Part shown: piece after piece, positions 1 through 8,124 of the stretch
Position numbering within the stretch: the first letter of the stretch is position 1
Layout of the letters: each line of letters starts with the position of its first letter
Source: Variovorax sp. E3
GTDB lineage: Bacteria > Pseudomonadota > Gammaproteobacteria > Burkholderiales > Burkholderiaceae_C
DNA length: 33,475 nt
Reading direction: 5' to 3'
Assembly: GCF_016082275.1 (NCBI RefSeq)
Contig: NZ_MOWM01000076.1
Location: forward strand, 1 to 33,475
Translations under genes and position numbers: made by a program
The notes under the pieces: generated by a model
Told to the model about the DNA's origin: nothing
The model's database searches: none
Seen by the model: the letters and a program-made list of their open reading frames with translations, nothing else

Positions 1-57
1 GCGAGCGCCGCCTGCCCCCACCCCGCCCCCCCCCGGAAGGGGAGGGAGAAACACCCG

Positions 58-981
58 ATGACCGACCTTCTAGACATCCTCGCCAACCCCGCCTTCTGGG
101 TCGCGGTGCTGCGCATCGCCACCCCGCTGATCCTGGGCACGCTCGGCGTGCTGCTGTGCGAGCGCGCGGGCGTGCTCAACCTCGGCATCGAAGGGATCAT
201 GGTCGCGGGCGCTTTCACCGGCTGGCTCGCCGTTTATGCCGGCGCGCCGCTTTGGGTGGGCGTCGGCGTGGCCGCGCTCACGGGCATGGTGTTCGGCCTG
301 CTGCACGCCTTCCTGACCGTGGGCCTGGCGCTCTCTCAACACGTGTCCGGGCTGGGCATCACCTTGCTCGCGACCGCCCTCAGCTACTTCGGCTACCGCG
401 TGAGCTTCCCCAAGGTGAACACGCCGCCGACCATCACGCCGTTCGCGCCGATGGACTGGCTGCCCGTGCCCATCCTCAACGCGCAGACCGCGCTCACGCT
501 GTTCGCGCTGCTGCTGGTGCCGGTGGTGGGCTGGGTGCTGTACCGCACGCCGCTCGGGCTGGCGCTGCGCATGGCCGGCGAGAACCCGCAGGCGGCCGAG
601 AGCCAGGGCGTGTCGGTCGCGGCCACGCGCACCGGCGCCATCGTCGCGGGCTCGGCACTGATGGGCATGGCCGGCTCTTTCCTCACGCTTTCGGCCTTCA
701 ACGCCTTCTTCTTCAACATGGTGAACGGGCGCGGCTGGATCTGCGTGGCGCTGGTGGTGTTCGCCTCGTGGCGGCCGGGCAAGGCCCTGCTCGGCGCGCT
801 GCTGTTCGCGTTCTTCGATGCACTGCAACTGCGGCTGCAACAATCGGGAGACGCCGTGCTGCCCTACCAGCTGTACCTGATGCTGCCGTACCTGCTGTCG
901 ATCCTGGCGCTGGTGCTGGTGGCGCGCAAGGCCAGCTATCCGCAGGCGCTGATGAAGCCCTACCGCAAGGGAGAACGCTGA
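58..981 (+). CDS. ABC transporter permease, nucleoside/nucleobase-type (BPD_transp_2 family)
   Basis: Inner-membrane permease of 307 residues, almost entirely hydrophobic helices with short loops. It resembles the second permease (YufQ/NupQ-like) of BmpA-dependent nucleoside importers: an early LCERAGVLNLGIEGIMVAGAF stretch, a GENPQAAESQGV loop near residue 190 and a C-terminal run of helices ending YRKGER. ATG at 58 follows a strong purine-rich Shine-Dalgarno stretch at about 35-50. A frame that ends in TGA at 59-61 may be the tail of an upstream partner permease, but its proline-rich translation is not convincing. The stop overlaps the next ATG by one base. A cytosine-deaminase-like gene lies 1.8 kb downstream, so a nucleobase or nucleoside substrate is likely; the exact one cannot be read from sequence. 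Partner ATPase and binding protein would lie left of the window. Confidence 0.88.
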   Translation: MTDLLDILANPAFWVAVLRIATPLILGTLGVLLCERAGVLNLGIEGIMVAGAFTGWLAVYAGAPLWVGVGVAALTGMVFGLLHAFLTVGLALSQHVSGLGITLLATALSYFGYRVSFPKVNTPPTITPFAPMDWLPVPILNAQTALTLFALLLVPVVGWVLYRTPLGLALRMAGENPQAAESQGVSVAATRTGAIVAGSALMGMAGSFLTLSAFNAFFFNMVNGRGWICVALVVFASWRPGKALLGALLFAFFDALQLRLQQSGDAVLPYQLYLMLPYLLSILALVLVARKASYPQALMKPYRKGER

Positions 982-1454
982 TGCGAACGACGACGACCAC
1001 GACCATCAACACCGCGCGCGCCGCCCTGCTCTGCGCCTTGCTGGCGCTGTGCGGCGCGAACGCGCGGGCGCTGGGCAGCGACTACAGCTACGAGACCTTC
1101 AAGACGGCCGACGCCGTCAGCTGGGTGCAGCTTTGCGGCACCTGGGGCAAGGACCACCAGGGCACCTACCGGGTGGTGCATGCCGACCAGTACGCCCAGT
1201 CCTTTCTCTACGTGCAATGGATGACGCGCGACGCCAACGGCAGCCTGCACGCGGAGCACACGGTCGCCATCGCCGAACTCGACAACGACCATGCGGAGAT
1301 CGCGCTGTCGGACCTGACGTGCCGGGCAACGCCGCGCGGCATCGTGGTGACGGCCAAGGCCGACTCGGGGCACGACGACAAGCTGCGGCGCGTGACCATC
1401 GAGGTCGGGCCGGCGCCCGGGCAATACCGGTATCGGGCGCAGCGCATGCGTTAG
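981..1454 (+). CDS. uncharacterised secreted protein
   Basis: A 157-residue protein of unknown function. Residues 1-29 form a clear Sec signal: a Thr-rich n-region, the hydrophobic core AALLCALLALCGA, then an Ala-rich cleavage zone near ANARA. The mature part has no family I recognise; it is beta-rich in appearance with two cysteines (about residues 51 and 120) that could pair. The ATG is at 981 inside the permease stop (TGATG), so translation is probably coupled to the transporter. This supports a shared operon but does not reveal its job. A periplasmic helper or an unrelated passenger are equally possible. Confidence 0.7.
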   Translation: MRTTTTTTINTARAALLCALLALCGANARALGSDYSYETFKTADAVSWVQLCGTWGKDHQGTYRVVHADQYAQSFLYVQWMTRDANGSLHAEHTVAIAELDNDHAEIALSDLTCRATPRGIVVTAKADSGHDDKLRRVTIEVGPAPGQYRYRAQRMR

Positions 1455-1461
1455 AGAGGTC

Positions 1462-1911
1462 ATGACCTTCGCACCGGTACTGGACACCTCGAACGGCCGC
1501 ATCACGGCTTTCGGCACCGTCATCGACGCGGGCAGCCGTGCCGATGGCCTTCCCTCTCTTTTTTCGACAAACCCGCAAACGGTGAACGTCGAAGGCCGCC
1601 AGGTCGAATGCGTGTTCGCCACCGCGCACGGCACGGCGGACCGCTCGGACGTCGACCTGACACTGCGCTTCGAGCAGGATCGGCTGGCCAGCGCCGCCAT
1701 CGCGCTGACCCCGCCTCGCCACCGCAACCTGGACAGCGACGCCTTCTACGCGAGCGTCGACGAGCGCTACCGTTTTCACGAACGCTGGCTGCAGGCCGCC
1801 GGCGTGCCGGGTCTACCGGCCAAGTTCCAGTGGGGCACGGCCGGCGTGGCGCGGGACCGCAGCGAGAACGTCTACATCTACCTTCACTGGGCGCCACGGC
1901 TGGCGAAGTAG
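1462..1911 (+). CDS. hypothetical protein
   Basis: A 149-residue soluble protein with no signal peptide or membrane segment and no domain I recognise. ATG at 1462 follows an AGAGAGG Shine-Dalgarno-like stretch only 8 bases after the previous stop, so it is probably in the same transcript as the permease. The middle is alternating polar and hydrophobic (EGRQVECVFATAHGTADRSD, then DVDLTLRFEQ), suggesting a beta-sandwich; the C-terminal part is Tyr/Trp/Arg-rich. Its 3' end overlaps the convergent AraC-type regulator by 28 bases. Codon use is like its neighbours, so it is likely a real gene. Confidence 0.6.
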   Translation: MTFAPVLDTSNGRITAFGTVIDAGSRADGLPSLFSTNPQTVNVEGRQVECVFATAHGTADRSDVDLTLRFEQDRLASAAIALTPPRHRNLDSDAFYASVDERYRFHERWLQAAGVPGLPAKFQWGTAGVARDRSENVYIYLHWAPRLAK

Positions 1912-2729
1912 CGCGCGGGCGACTCGCCGAAGCTGCGCTTGAACATCGCGATGAAATTGCTCGGCGTTGCGTAGCCCAGCGCATCGGCGATGTCCGCCAC
2001 GGCCTCGCCGCGCGCCAGCCGCTCCAGCGCGTGCACCAGCCGCGCCTGCTGCCGCCACTGGGCAAAGCTCACGGCCGTTTCGGCCAGGAACAGCCGGCTC
2101 AGCGTGCGCGGCGACAGGCCGGCCCACTGCGCCCACTCTTCGAGCGTGCGGCCGTTCTCGGGCTGCTCGTAGATGGCGCTCGCGATGCGCAGCAGCCGGC
2201 GGTCGGTGGGCATCGGCAGGTGCAGCGGCTCGTGCGGCGCGCGGCGCATTTCGTCGAGCAGCACGGCGCTCATGCGCTCCTGCTCGGCGTCGAGCCGGTC
2301 CCGATCGGCCCATGTCACGGCGCGCCGCACCAGCGCCCGCATCAGTTCGCTGATGCCGACCACGCAAGGTCGCTCGGGCAAGGTCTGCGCAGCGACAGGC
2401 GCGATCAGCACGGTCCACCCGCTCATCGCGCCGCTGATGCTGACCTTGTGCGCCTCGCCGGGCGGCAGCCAGCCCGCGCGGTGCGGCGGCAACAGCCACG
2501 AGCCGTGCGCGGTGCGCACATGCACCAGTCCGCTTTCGACGCAGAAGACCTGGCCGCGCAGGTGGTGGTGCCAGTCGTACTCGCGGGTGCCGAGGCGGAA
2601 CTCGTGGCCCGGTGCGTCGGCGCCCCGCAGCGCGATCAGCGCGGGGCCGTCGGCGCGTTCGCTGATGTCGGGCATGGCGCCATCGGCTTCGGCCGTGACG
2701 TCGGGCTTTGGCGCGGGTTTGCGGGGCAT
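1884..2729 (-). CDS. AraC-family transcriptional regulator
   Basis: About 281 residues. The N-terminal half is a cupin-like effector domain (WHHHLRGQVFCVESG, LPPGEAHKVSISG). The C-terminal ~100 residues hold the two helix-turn-helix units of AraC/XylS proteins: RTLEEWAQWAGLSPRTLSRL, then AVADIADALGYATPSNFIAMFKRSFG. The frame is open to 2813, but I chose the ATG at 2729 (MPRKPAPKP) because the longer form would run nearly into the divergent deaminase and adds unconserved sequence. The 86-base divergent gap to the deaminase at 2816 suggests it controls that gene, perhaps in response to a nucleobase. It converges on the 1462-1911 gene. Confidence 0.88.
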   Translation of the reverse strand: MPRKPAPKPDVTAEADGAMPDISERADGPALIALRGADAPGHEFRLGTREYDWHHHLRGQVFCVESGLVHVRTAHGSWLLPPHRAGWLPPGEAHKVSISGAMSGWTVLIAPVAAQTLPERPCVVGISELMRALVRRAVTWADRDRLDAEQERMSAVLLDEMRRAPHEPLHLPMPTDRRLLRIASAIYEQPENGRTLEEWAQWAGLSPRTLSRLFLAETAVSFAQWRQQARLVHALERLARGEAVADIADALGYATPSNFIAMFKRSFGESPARYFASRGAQ

Positions 2730-2815
2730 CGCGGGATTTTCGCGGCTTGGGCTGTGCTTCGCGGGAGCGGCGGCGGAAAATAGCGCCCAACCGATCCCAC
2801 AAGACCTCCCCACCG

Positions 2816-4095
2816 ATGCTCGACCTCCTCATCACCAACGCCACCCTCCCCGACGGCCGCACCGGCATGTCGATCGCCGTGCAGGACGGCTGCATCGCCG
2901 AAGTCACCGCCGGCCTCGACGCGCCCGCGCACGAGAAGCTCGACGCGCAGGGCCTGCTGCTCGCACCGCATTTCGTCGACCCGCACTTCCACATGGACGC
3001 CACGCTGAGCTACGGCCTGCCGCGCGTCAACGAGAGCGGCACGCTGCTCGAAGGCATTGCGCTGTGGGGCGAGCTGAAGCCGCTGCTCACGGCCGAGGCG
3101 CTGATCGAGCGTGCGCTGGCGTACTGCGACTGGGCCGTGGCCAAGGGGCTGCTGGCGGTGCGCTCGCACGTGGACACCAGCGACCCGAGCCTGCTCGCAG
3201 TCGACGCGCTGCTCGAGGTCAAGCGCAAGGTGGCGCCGTATCTCGACCTGCAGCTGGTGGCGTTCCCGCAGGACGGCGTGCTGCGTTCGCCCGGCGGCGT
3301 GGAGAACATCGAACGCGCGCTCGACAAGGGCGTGGACGTGGTCGGCGGCATTCCGCACTTCGAGCGCACCATGGCCGACGGCGCCGCCAGCGTGAAGCTG
3401 CTGTGCGAAATGGCGGCCGAGCGCGGCAAGCTGGTCGACATGCACTGCGACGAGTCCGACGACCCGCTATCGCGCCACATCGAGACGCTGGCCTTCGAGG
3501 CGCAGCGCCTGGGCATGCAGGGCCGCGTGACGGGCTCGCACTGCACGTCGATGCACTCGATGGACAACTACTACGTGAGCAAGCTGCTGCCGCTGATCGC
3601 GCAGAGCGGCGTGGCCGTCATCTCCAACCCGTTGATCAACATCACGCTGCAGGGCCGCCACGACAGCTACCCCAAGCGCCGCGGCATGACGCGCGTGCCC
3701 GAGCTGATGGCCGCCGGCGTGAACGTCGCATTCGGCCACGACTGCGTGATGGACCCGTGGTACGGCATGGGCTCGGGCGACATGCTCGAAGTGGCGCACA
3801 TGGGCCTGCACGTGGCGCAGATGACGAGCCAGGCCGCATTCGCCAGTGCTTCGAAGCGGTGACGACGAACGCCGCGCGCGTGATGCACCTGGAGGGCTAC
3901 GGCATCGCGGCGGGCTGCGACGCGAGCTTCGTGCTGCTGCAGGCGCGCGATCCTGTTGAGGCGATCCGCCTGCGCGCCACGCGGCTCAAGGTGTTTCGCA
4001 AGGGGCGGCTGCTGGCGGAAACGCCGGCCGCCACCGCCGCGCTGCACCTGCCGGGACGCGGCGGCGAAACGGGCTGGATGATTCCCAAGGCCTGA
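2816..4095 (+). CDS. codA: cytosine deaminase-like amidohydrolase (frameshifted in this sequence)
   Basis: Closely resembles E. coli CodA along its length and, once corrected, has about 426 residues (CodA has 427). It should hydrolyse an exocyclic amine from a pyrimidine-like ring using a bound metal. Metal and catalytic positions are visible: PHFH (57-59), HCDE (210-213), SHCTSMHS (about 241-248) and GHDC (307-310). CodA has GHDD at the last motif, so the second Asp is Cys here and cytosine may not be the preferred substrate. Reading frame 2 runs to a stop near 3862; the conserved C-terminus (IRQCFEAVTTNAARVMHLEGYGI) continues in another frame from about 3838. One lost base near 3836-3838 explains it. 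ATG at 2816 is chosen over the longer open frame because MLDLLITNATLPDG matches the family start. Confidence 0.85.
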
Positions 4096-4118
4096 CCAGG
4101 CGCCGCGCCCCCACGACG

Positions 4119-4976
4119 ATGATGATGAAACGCCTTGCGCCGCTGTGCACCGCGTGGCTGCTCGCGCTGGCCTTGTCGTCCGTTGCCGCGACGGCGCAGC
4201 CCGACGTGCGGCGCCTTCCCGACGTGCCCTACGGCCCCGACGCGATGCAGCGCATGGACGTCTACACGCCGCCGAACGCACGCGGTGCGCCGGTGCTCGT
4301 GATGGTCCACGGCGGCGCGTGGATGTTCGGCAAGAAAGACGCGGCGTCGGTGGTCGACCTCAAGGTCGACCACTGGGTGCGCGCGCAGGGCTATGTGCTG
4401 GTGTCGGTGGGCTACCGCTTCGTGCCGCAGGTCGACGTGATGCAGCAGGCGCGGGACGTGGCGCGCGCCGTGGCGTCCGTGCAGGCCAACGCGGCGTCGT
4501 GGGGCGGCGATGCGGGGCGGCTGGTGCTCATGGGGCATTCGGCGGGCGCGCACCTGGTCGCGCTGCTGAGCGCATCACCCGACATTGCACAGCAGCAAGG
4601 CGCGCGGCCGTGGCTCGGCGCCATCGCGCTCGACAGCGCCGCGCTCGACACCACGGGCCTGATGCGACGGCAGCACCTGCCCTTCTACGACCGCGTGTTC
4701 GGCGCCGACCCGGCCTTCTGGCGCAGCGTGTCGCCGACCGACACGCTGGCACCGGGCGCACCGCCGATGCTGCTGGTGTGCTCGACGCAGCGGCGCGACG
4801 GATCGTGCACGCAGGCGAACCAGTTCGCGGCGCGTGTCTCGGCCGGCGGCGGTCGCGCGGAAGTGCTGCCCGAAGACCTGTCGCACGCGCAGATCAACGC
4901 CGAGCTCGGGCTGCCCGGGGCCTACACCTCAGCGGTGGACGCCTTCATCGCTTCGGTCGGCCGACGCAGGCCCTGA
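4119..4976 (+). CDS. secreted alpha/beta hydrolase (esterase type)
   Basis: 285 residues with an N-terminal signal peptide (about residues 1-27, ending ATAQ). The fold motifs are plain: oxyanion-hole HGGAW at 64-68 and nucleophile elbow GHSAG at 139-143 (Ser141), with a likely catalytic His in LSHAQ near 255. It belongs to the BD-FAE/carboxylesterase-like group, which includes carboxylesterases and kynurenine formamidase-like enzymes; the substrate cannot be named. Three consecutive ATG codons begin at 4119, 4122 and 4125, so the exact start is uncertain by two residues. It follows the deaminase by 23 bases, and its 3' end overlaps the convergent acetyltransferase by 48 bases. Confidence 0.85.
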   Translation: MMMKRLAPLCTAWLLALALSSVAATAQPDVRRLPDVPYGPDAMQRMDVYTPPNARGAPVLVMVHGGAWMFGKKDAASVVDLKVDHWVRAQGYVLVSVGYRFVPQVDVMQQARDVARAVASVQANAASWGGDAGRLVLMGHSAGAHLVALLSASPDIAQQQGARPWLGAIALDSAALDTTGLMRRQHLPFYDRVFGADPAFWRSVSPTDTLAPGAPPMLLVCSTQRRDGSCTQANQFAARVSAGGGRAEVLPEDLSHAQINAELGLPGAYTSAVDAFIASVGRRRP

Positions 4977-5521
4977 GCCGTCGGCCTGGAGGTCGCACCA
5001 CATGTGGACCTTGCCCAGCAACTCGCCATCGACGTCGATGGCCAGCGGCTCGAGGCCGAAGACGCGAAAGCCGCAGTCCTCATAGAGTTTTTGCGCTGCG
5101 GCGTTGCCCTCGGTGACGGTGAGCTGCACCAGCCGCAAGCCGCCGCGTGCGCGCGCATGGTCGAGCAAGGCCAGCACCAGCCGGCGGCCGAAGCCCGCGC
5201 GCCGCGCCGTGGCCAGCACCGACATGCCGAACAGCGTGGCTTTGTGGCGCGCACGCTGCCGGCTCTCGAAACTCAGGCCGCTGCGCCCACCAGCGCGCCG
5301 GTGTCGTCGAAGGCGCCGTAGACCACGCTCGCGTCGGCGGCCTCGCTGGCGCCCAGGCGCTCTTCCCACCAGCCCGGTGGCAAGCCTTCGCGCTCCTGCA
5401 CCGTGGACGTGAAGGCGCTGGGGTGCGTGGCATAGGCGTCGAGCATCACGGCGCGGTAGGCAGCCGCGTCTGCGGCCTTCAGCCGGCGAACGAGGTTGCG
5501 GTCCTTGTCAGAAGCGGACAC
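4929..5521 (-). CDS. GNAT-family N-acetyltransferase (frameshifted in this sequence)
   Basis: A GNAT acetyltransferase of about 197 residues when read across a break. The N-terminal part (NLVRRLKAADAAAYRAVMLDAY, then GLPPGWWEERLG) is in one frame and hits a stop after DDTGALVGAAA. The rest (GLSFESRQRARHKATLFGMSV, acetyl-CoA loop RRAGFGRRLV, C-terminal NAAAQKLYEDCGF) is in the next frame. One missing C on the + strand near 5277-5280 (GGGCC read as GGCC on the coding strand) restores a single frame. The proposed start is GTG at 5521 (VSASDKDRN), overlapping the upstream lipoprotein gene by 14 bases; no ATG fits. The substrate is unknown. Confidence 0.78.
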
Positions 5522-5915
5522 AGGCGGACTGCCTTTCCTGGAGTACCGCTTCCTGCCCGAAGCGCTTGCGGTAGCTGTCGATGATGCCGGCGATGGCAGC
5601 GTCATCCTTTGCACCGCGCGGGTGCAGCAACACCACGAGCTTCGACGGCTCGCGCGCGATGTCACCCGACGCACCGCGCCACTGGCCGGCGGCATCGATC
5701 ACCGTGAGGCCCTGCGGGAACGCCGGCGTCACGGTGGTGTCGAGAAAATCGGCCCACTGTGCATCGGAGACCTGTCCGCCTGCGGGGATGGCGCGGCCGA
5801 AATAGAGCGTGTCGCGCTCGGAGGCAGCAAAGCCGGTGGCGCACGGTGCCGGCGGCAGCGCTGCGCAAGCGGAGAGCGCCACGGCCACGGCACCGAACAG
5901 CCCCGCGCCGCGCAT
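5508..5915 (-). CDS. DUF3574 domain lipoprotein
   Basis: 135 residues. The N-terminus is a lipoprotein signal: hydrophobic AVAVALSAC with the lipobox Cys at about residue 17. The mature part matches the DUF3574 pattern as I know it: RDTLYFGRAIPAGG, VSDAQWADFLDTTVTPAFPQGLTV, then SKLVVLLHP and a C-terminal YRKRFGQEAVL. Function of the family is unknown; location would be the periplasmic face of a membrane. Its ATG at 5915 overlaps the stop of the upstream acetyltransferase (TGATG), so the two are probably translationally coupled. Confidence 0.82.
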   Translation of the reverse strand: MRGAGLFGAVAVALSACAALPPAPCATGFAASERDTLYFGRAIPAGGQVSDAQWADFLDTTVTPAFPQGLTVIDAAGQWRGASGDIAREPSKLVVLLHPRGAKDDAAIAGIIDSYRKRFGQEAVLQERQSACVRF

Positions 5916-6646
5916 CACTCGACCCGCACCACCAGCGGCGGCGCCTGGCCTTCCTCGGCCGGCGTGCCGTGCTCCAGCACGCGCCAGCCCGGGCTCCAGC
6001 GCACCACGCGCCCATCGGCCACGGCGGCTTCGAGCAGGGTCTGCGCCTCTTCCGGCTTGCGCCAGTCGAGCGTGAACTGGCGCAGGTCCCAGTCCCACCA
6101 GGGGCAGGCCTGGATGCGTTCGATCAGCGCGTCGGAAAAACGGCGCCGGATCATGCGCGCGGGCACGCCGCCCATCACGGCGAACGGCGGCACGTCTTTT
6201 GTCACCACCGCGCCCGCGCCGATGATGGCGCCGTCGCCGATGGTCACGCCGCTCTTCAGGCTCACGCGCGAACCGATCCACACGTCGTTGCCGACCACGG
6301 TCTTTCCCTGCAGCTGCGGGAATTCATGGACGGACGAATGAGTGAACGGCGGCGGGAAGAAATGCTGGTGCGAGACCGGATGCGTCGTCAGCCAGTCCGA
6401 GGGGTGCTGGCTCAGCACGTTCAGGTTGTCCCCGATCGAGCAGAAGCGCCCCATCTCGAACTGATGCAGCTGCACCATCGGCGCAATGTACGAATACGAC
6501 CCCATCGACACGCCGAAGACCTGGACGCTCACCATGAAGCGCACCGGCGGCTCGAAGCGAAAAGGCAAGGCCACCACCGAGCCGGTGGGCAGGAACAGGC
6601 CGTAGGGTTCCAGCGTCGACGACAGTTCGGGGTTGATCTGCAGCAT
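5915..6646 (-). CDS. hexapeptide-repeat (CatB-like) O-acetyltransferase
   Basis: 243 residues. The central part shows left-handed beta-helix repeats: MGSYSYIAPMVQLHQFEMGRFCSIGDNL, then GKTVVGNDVWIGSRVSLKSGVTIGDGAIIGAGAVVTKDVPPFAVMGGVPARMIRRRF. The His/Trp-rich loop between them and the PWWDWDL motif near 182-188 are typical of the CatB/Vat xenobiotic and sugar O-acetyltransferases, which are trimeric and use acetyl-CoA. Naming it an antibiotic-resistance enzyme would go beyond the evidence; a cell-surface or sugar acceptor is as likely. ATG at 6646 (MLQINPELSS) lies 38 bases after the exonuclease gene, probably in the same transcript. Confidence 0.83.
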   Translation of the reverse strand: MLQINPELSSTLEPYGLFLPTGSVVALPFRFEPPVRFMVSVQVFGVSMGSYSYIAPMVQLHQFEMGRFCSIGDNLNVLSQHPSDWLTTHPVSHQHFFPPPFTHSSVHEFPQLQGKTVVGNDVWIGSRVSLKSGVTIGDGAIIGAGAVVTKDVPPFAVMGGVPARMIRRRFSDALIERIQACPWWDWDLRQFTLDWRKPEEAQTLLEAAVADGRVVRWSPGWRVLEHGTPAEEGQAPPLVVRVE

Positions 6647-6684
6647 GATTCTTTTGCGCGTTCGTGCGGCCGTGCGGGCCTCGG

Positions 6685-8124
6685 TCAGGCTTCGGGGGCA
6701 ATGGCCTCGGCGTACTCGTAGAGCGCACCGAGGATCTCTTCGCCGCGCTCGTCCGCGTTCTCGGACAAGGCGTCGACTTCGCTGAACAGCGCCTCGATGG
6801 TGCGCGCCCCGCCCTCGCCCTTGAACAGGCGGGCCACGCGCAGTGCCTCCCAGCGCTCGGTCTCTTCTTCGTTGAGCAGCTCGGGCCAGTTGCGCGCGCG
6901 GTAGCGGAACAGGATCTCGTCGAGGCGGCCGTCGTCGAAACCGGTGCGGTCCTTGGCCAGTTCCTCGGGCGACAGGCCGCGCAGCTGGTTCAGGCGGCGG
7001 CGGTCGGCGTTGCCGACGAAGCCGCCGTAGAGGTCTTCGTCGACATCGGGCGTGGCCTCCTTCGGACGGGCGTAGACCTTCGACCAGATGGCGCTCATGT
7101 CGGGCAGGTCGCGCGCAATGGCGGCGTGGCGCATGGCGGTGTCGAGGTCGATGCCCCAGCGCTCGGCCATGGGCGCCGCGAGCGTGCGCAGGTTGCCGAC
7201 CACCATCGGCGACTTGTTCAGGTGAATGCCCTTCACGGGCAGGCGCGTCACGCCCTCGGGCAGGTCGGCCGTGCGGGTGAAAAGGCGCAGGCGCAGCGTG
7301 TCGGCGTCGAGGTCGCGCAGCTCGCTCGGGTCGTAGGCCAGGTCCCAGGCCAGCAGCTCGTTCTTGTTGGTCGGGTGGCTGGCCAGCGGCCACATCACGC
7401 CGAGGCAGCCGCGCTCCGCCGGGAACATGCCCGAGACGTGGAGAAAGGGCTTGGCGGTCTCGCGCATGGCGGGCAGGCCGAGTTCGCTGGCCACGCGGTC
7501 TTTCTTGTGCAGGCCGAAGGCGAAGTCGAACAGCTTGGGCTGCTTGTCGCGAATCAGGCGGGCCAGCGCGATGGTGGCGCGCACGTCCGACAGCGCATCG
7601 TGCGCGGACTCGTGCAGCAGGCCGTTGGCGCGCGCCAGGTCTTCGAGCTTGAAGCTGGGCTTGCCGTCTTCCTTCTTCGGCCACTCGATGCCGTCGGGGC
7701 GCAGCGCGTACATGAGGCGCACCACGTCGAGCAGGTCCCAGCGGCCGCAGTCGTTCTGCCATTCGCGCGCGTAGGGGTCGATCAGGTTGCGCCAGAACAA
7801 AAAGCGCGTGACCTCGTCGTCGAAGCGGATGGTGTTGTAGCCCACGCCGATGGTGCCGGGCTGCGAGAAGGCGTTTTCGATGTGCGCGGCGAATTCATGC
7901 TCGGGAATGCCGCGCTCCAGGCACACCTGCGGCGTGATGCCGGTGATCAGGCAGGCCTCGGGGCTGGGCAGGTAGTCCGGCGCGGGCTTGCAATAGATCA
8001 TCAGCGGCTCGCCGACTTCGTTCAACGCGGCGTCGGTGCGGATGGCGGCGAACTGCGAGGGGCGGTCGCGGCGCGGCACGGCGCCGAAGGTTTCGTAGTC
8101 GTGCCAGAGAAAGGTGTGGTTCAT
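6685..8124 (-). CDS. sbcB: exodeoxyribonuclease I
   Basis: 479 residues, the usual length for exonuclease I, which degrades single-stranded DNA 3' to 5' in recombination and mismatch repair. The DEDDh nuclease motifs are present: HDYETFG at residues 8-14 (Asp9, Glu11), GYNTIRFDDE with WDLLDV in the middle, and SAHDALSDVRAT. The SH3-like and helical C-terminal regions typical of SbcB follow (LPVKGIHLNKSPMV, FRYRARNWPELL). ATG at 8124 directly abuts the stop of the upstream cardiolipin synthase gene (8125-8127), so the two are likely co-transcribed. Confidence 0.95.
   Translation of the reverse strand: MNHTFLWHDYETFGAVPRRDRPSQFAAIRTDAALNEVGEPLMIYCKPAPDYLPSPEACLITGITPQVCLERGIPEHEFAAHIENAFSQPGTIGVGYNTIRFDDEVTRFLFWRNLIDPYAREWQNDCGRWDLLDVVRLMYALRPDGIEWPKKEDGKPSFKLEDLARANGLLHESAHDALSDVRATIALARLIRDKQPKLFDFAFGLHKKDRVASELGLPAMRETAKPFLHVSGMFPAERGCLGVMWPLASHPTNKNELLAWDLAYDPSELRDLDADTLRLRLFTRTADLPEGVTRLPVKGIHLNKSPMVVGNLRTLAAPMAERWGIDLDTAMRHAAIARDLPDMSAIWSKVYARPKEATPDVDEDLYGGFVGNADRRRLNQLRGLSPEELAKDRTGFDDGRLDEILFRYRARNWPELLNEEETERWEALRVARLFKGEGGARTIEALFSEVDALSENADERGEEILGALYEYAEAIAPEA

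Noticed and set aside
1..57. Tail of an upstream permease gene ending at 59-61
   Set aside because: The frame is open but codes only for a Pro/Gly/Arg-rich string around a C9 run, not a permease terminus. More likely non-coding with the Shine-Dalgarno.
2173..4095. 640-codon open frame on + spanning the AraC gene and the deaminase
   Set aside because: Only its last ~85 codons are real: they are the shifted C-terminus of the deaminase. The rest is shadow sequence.
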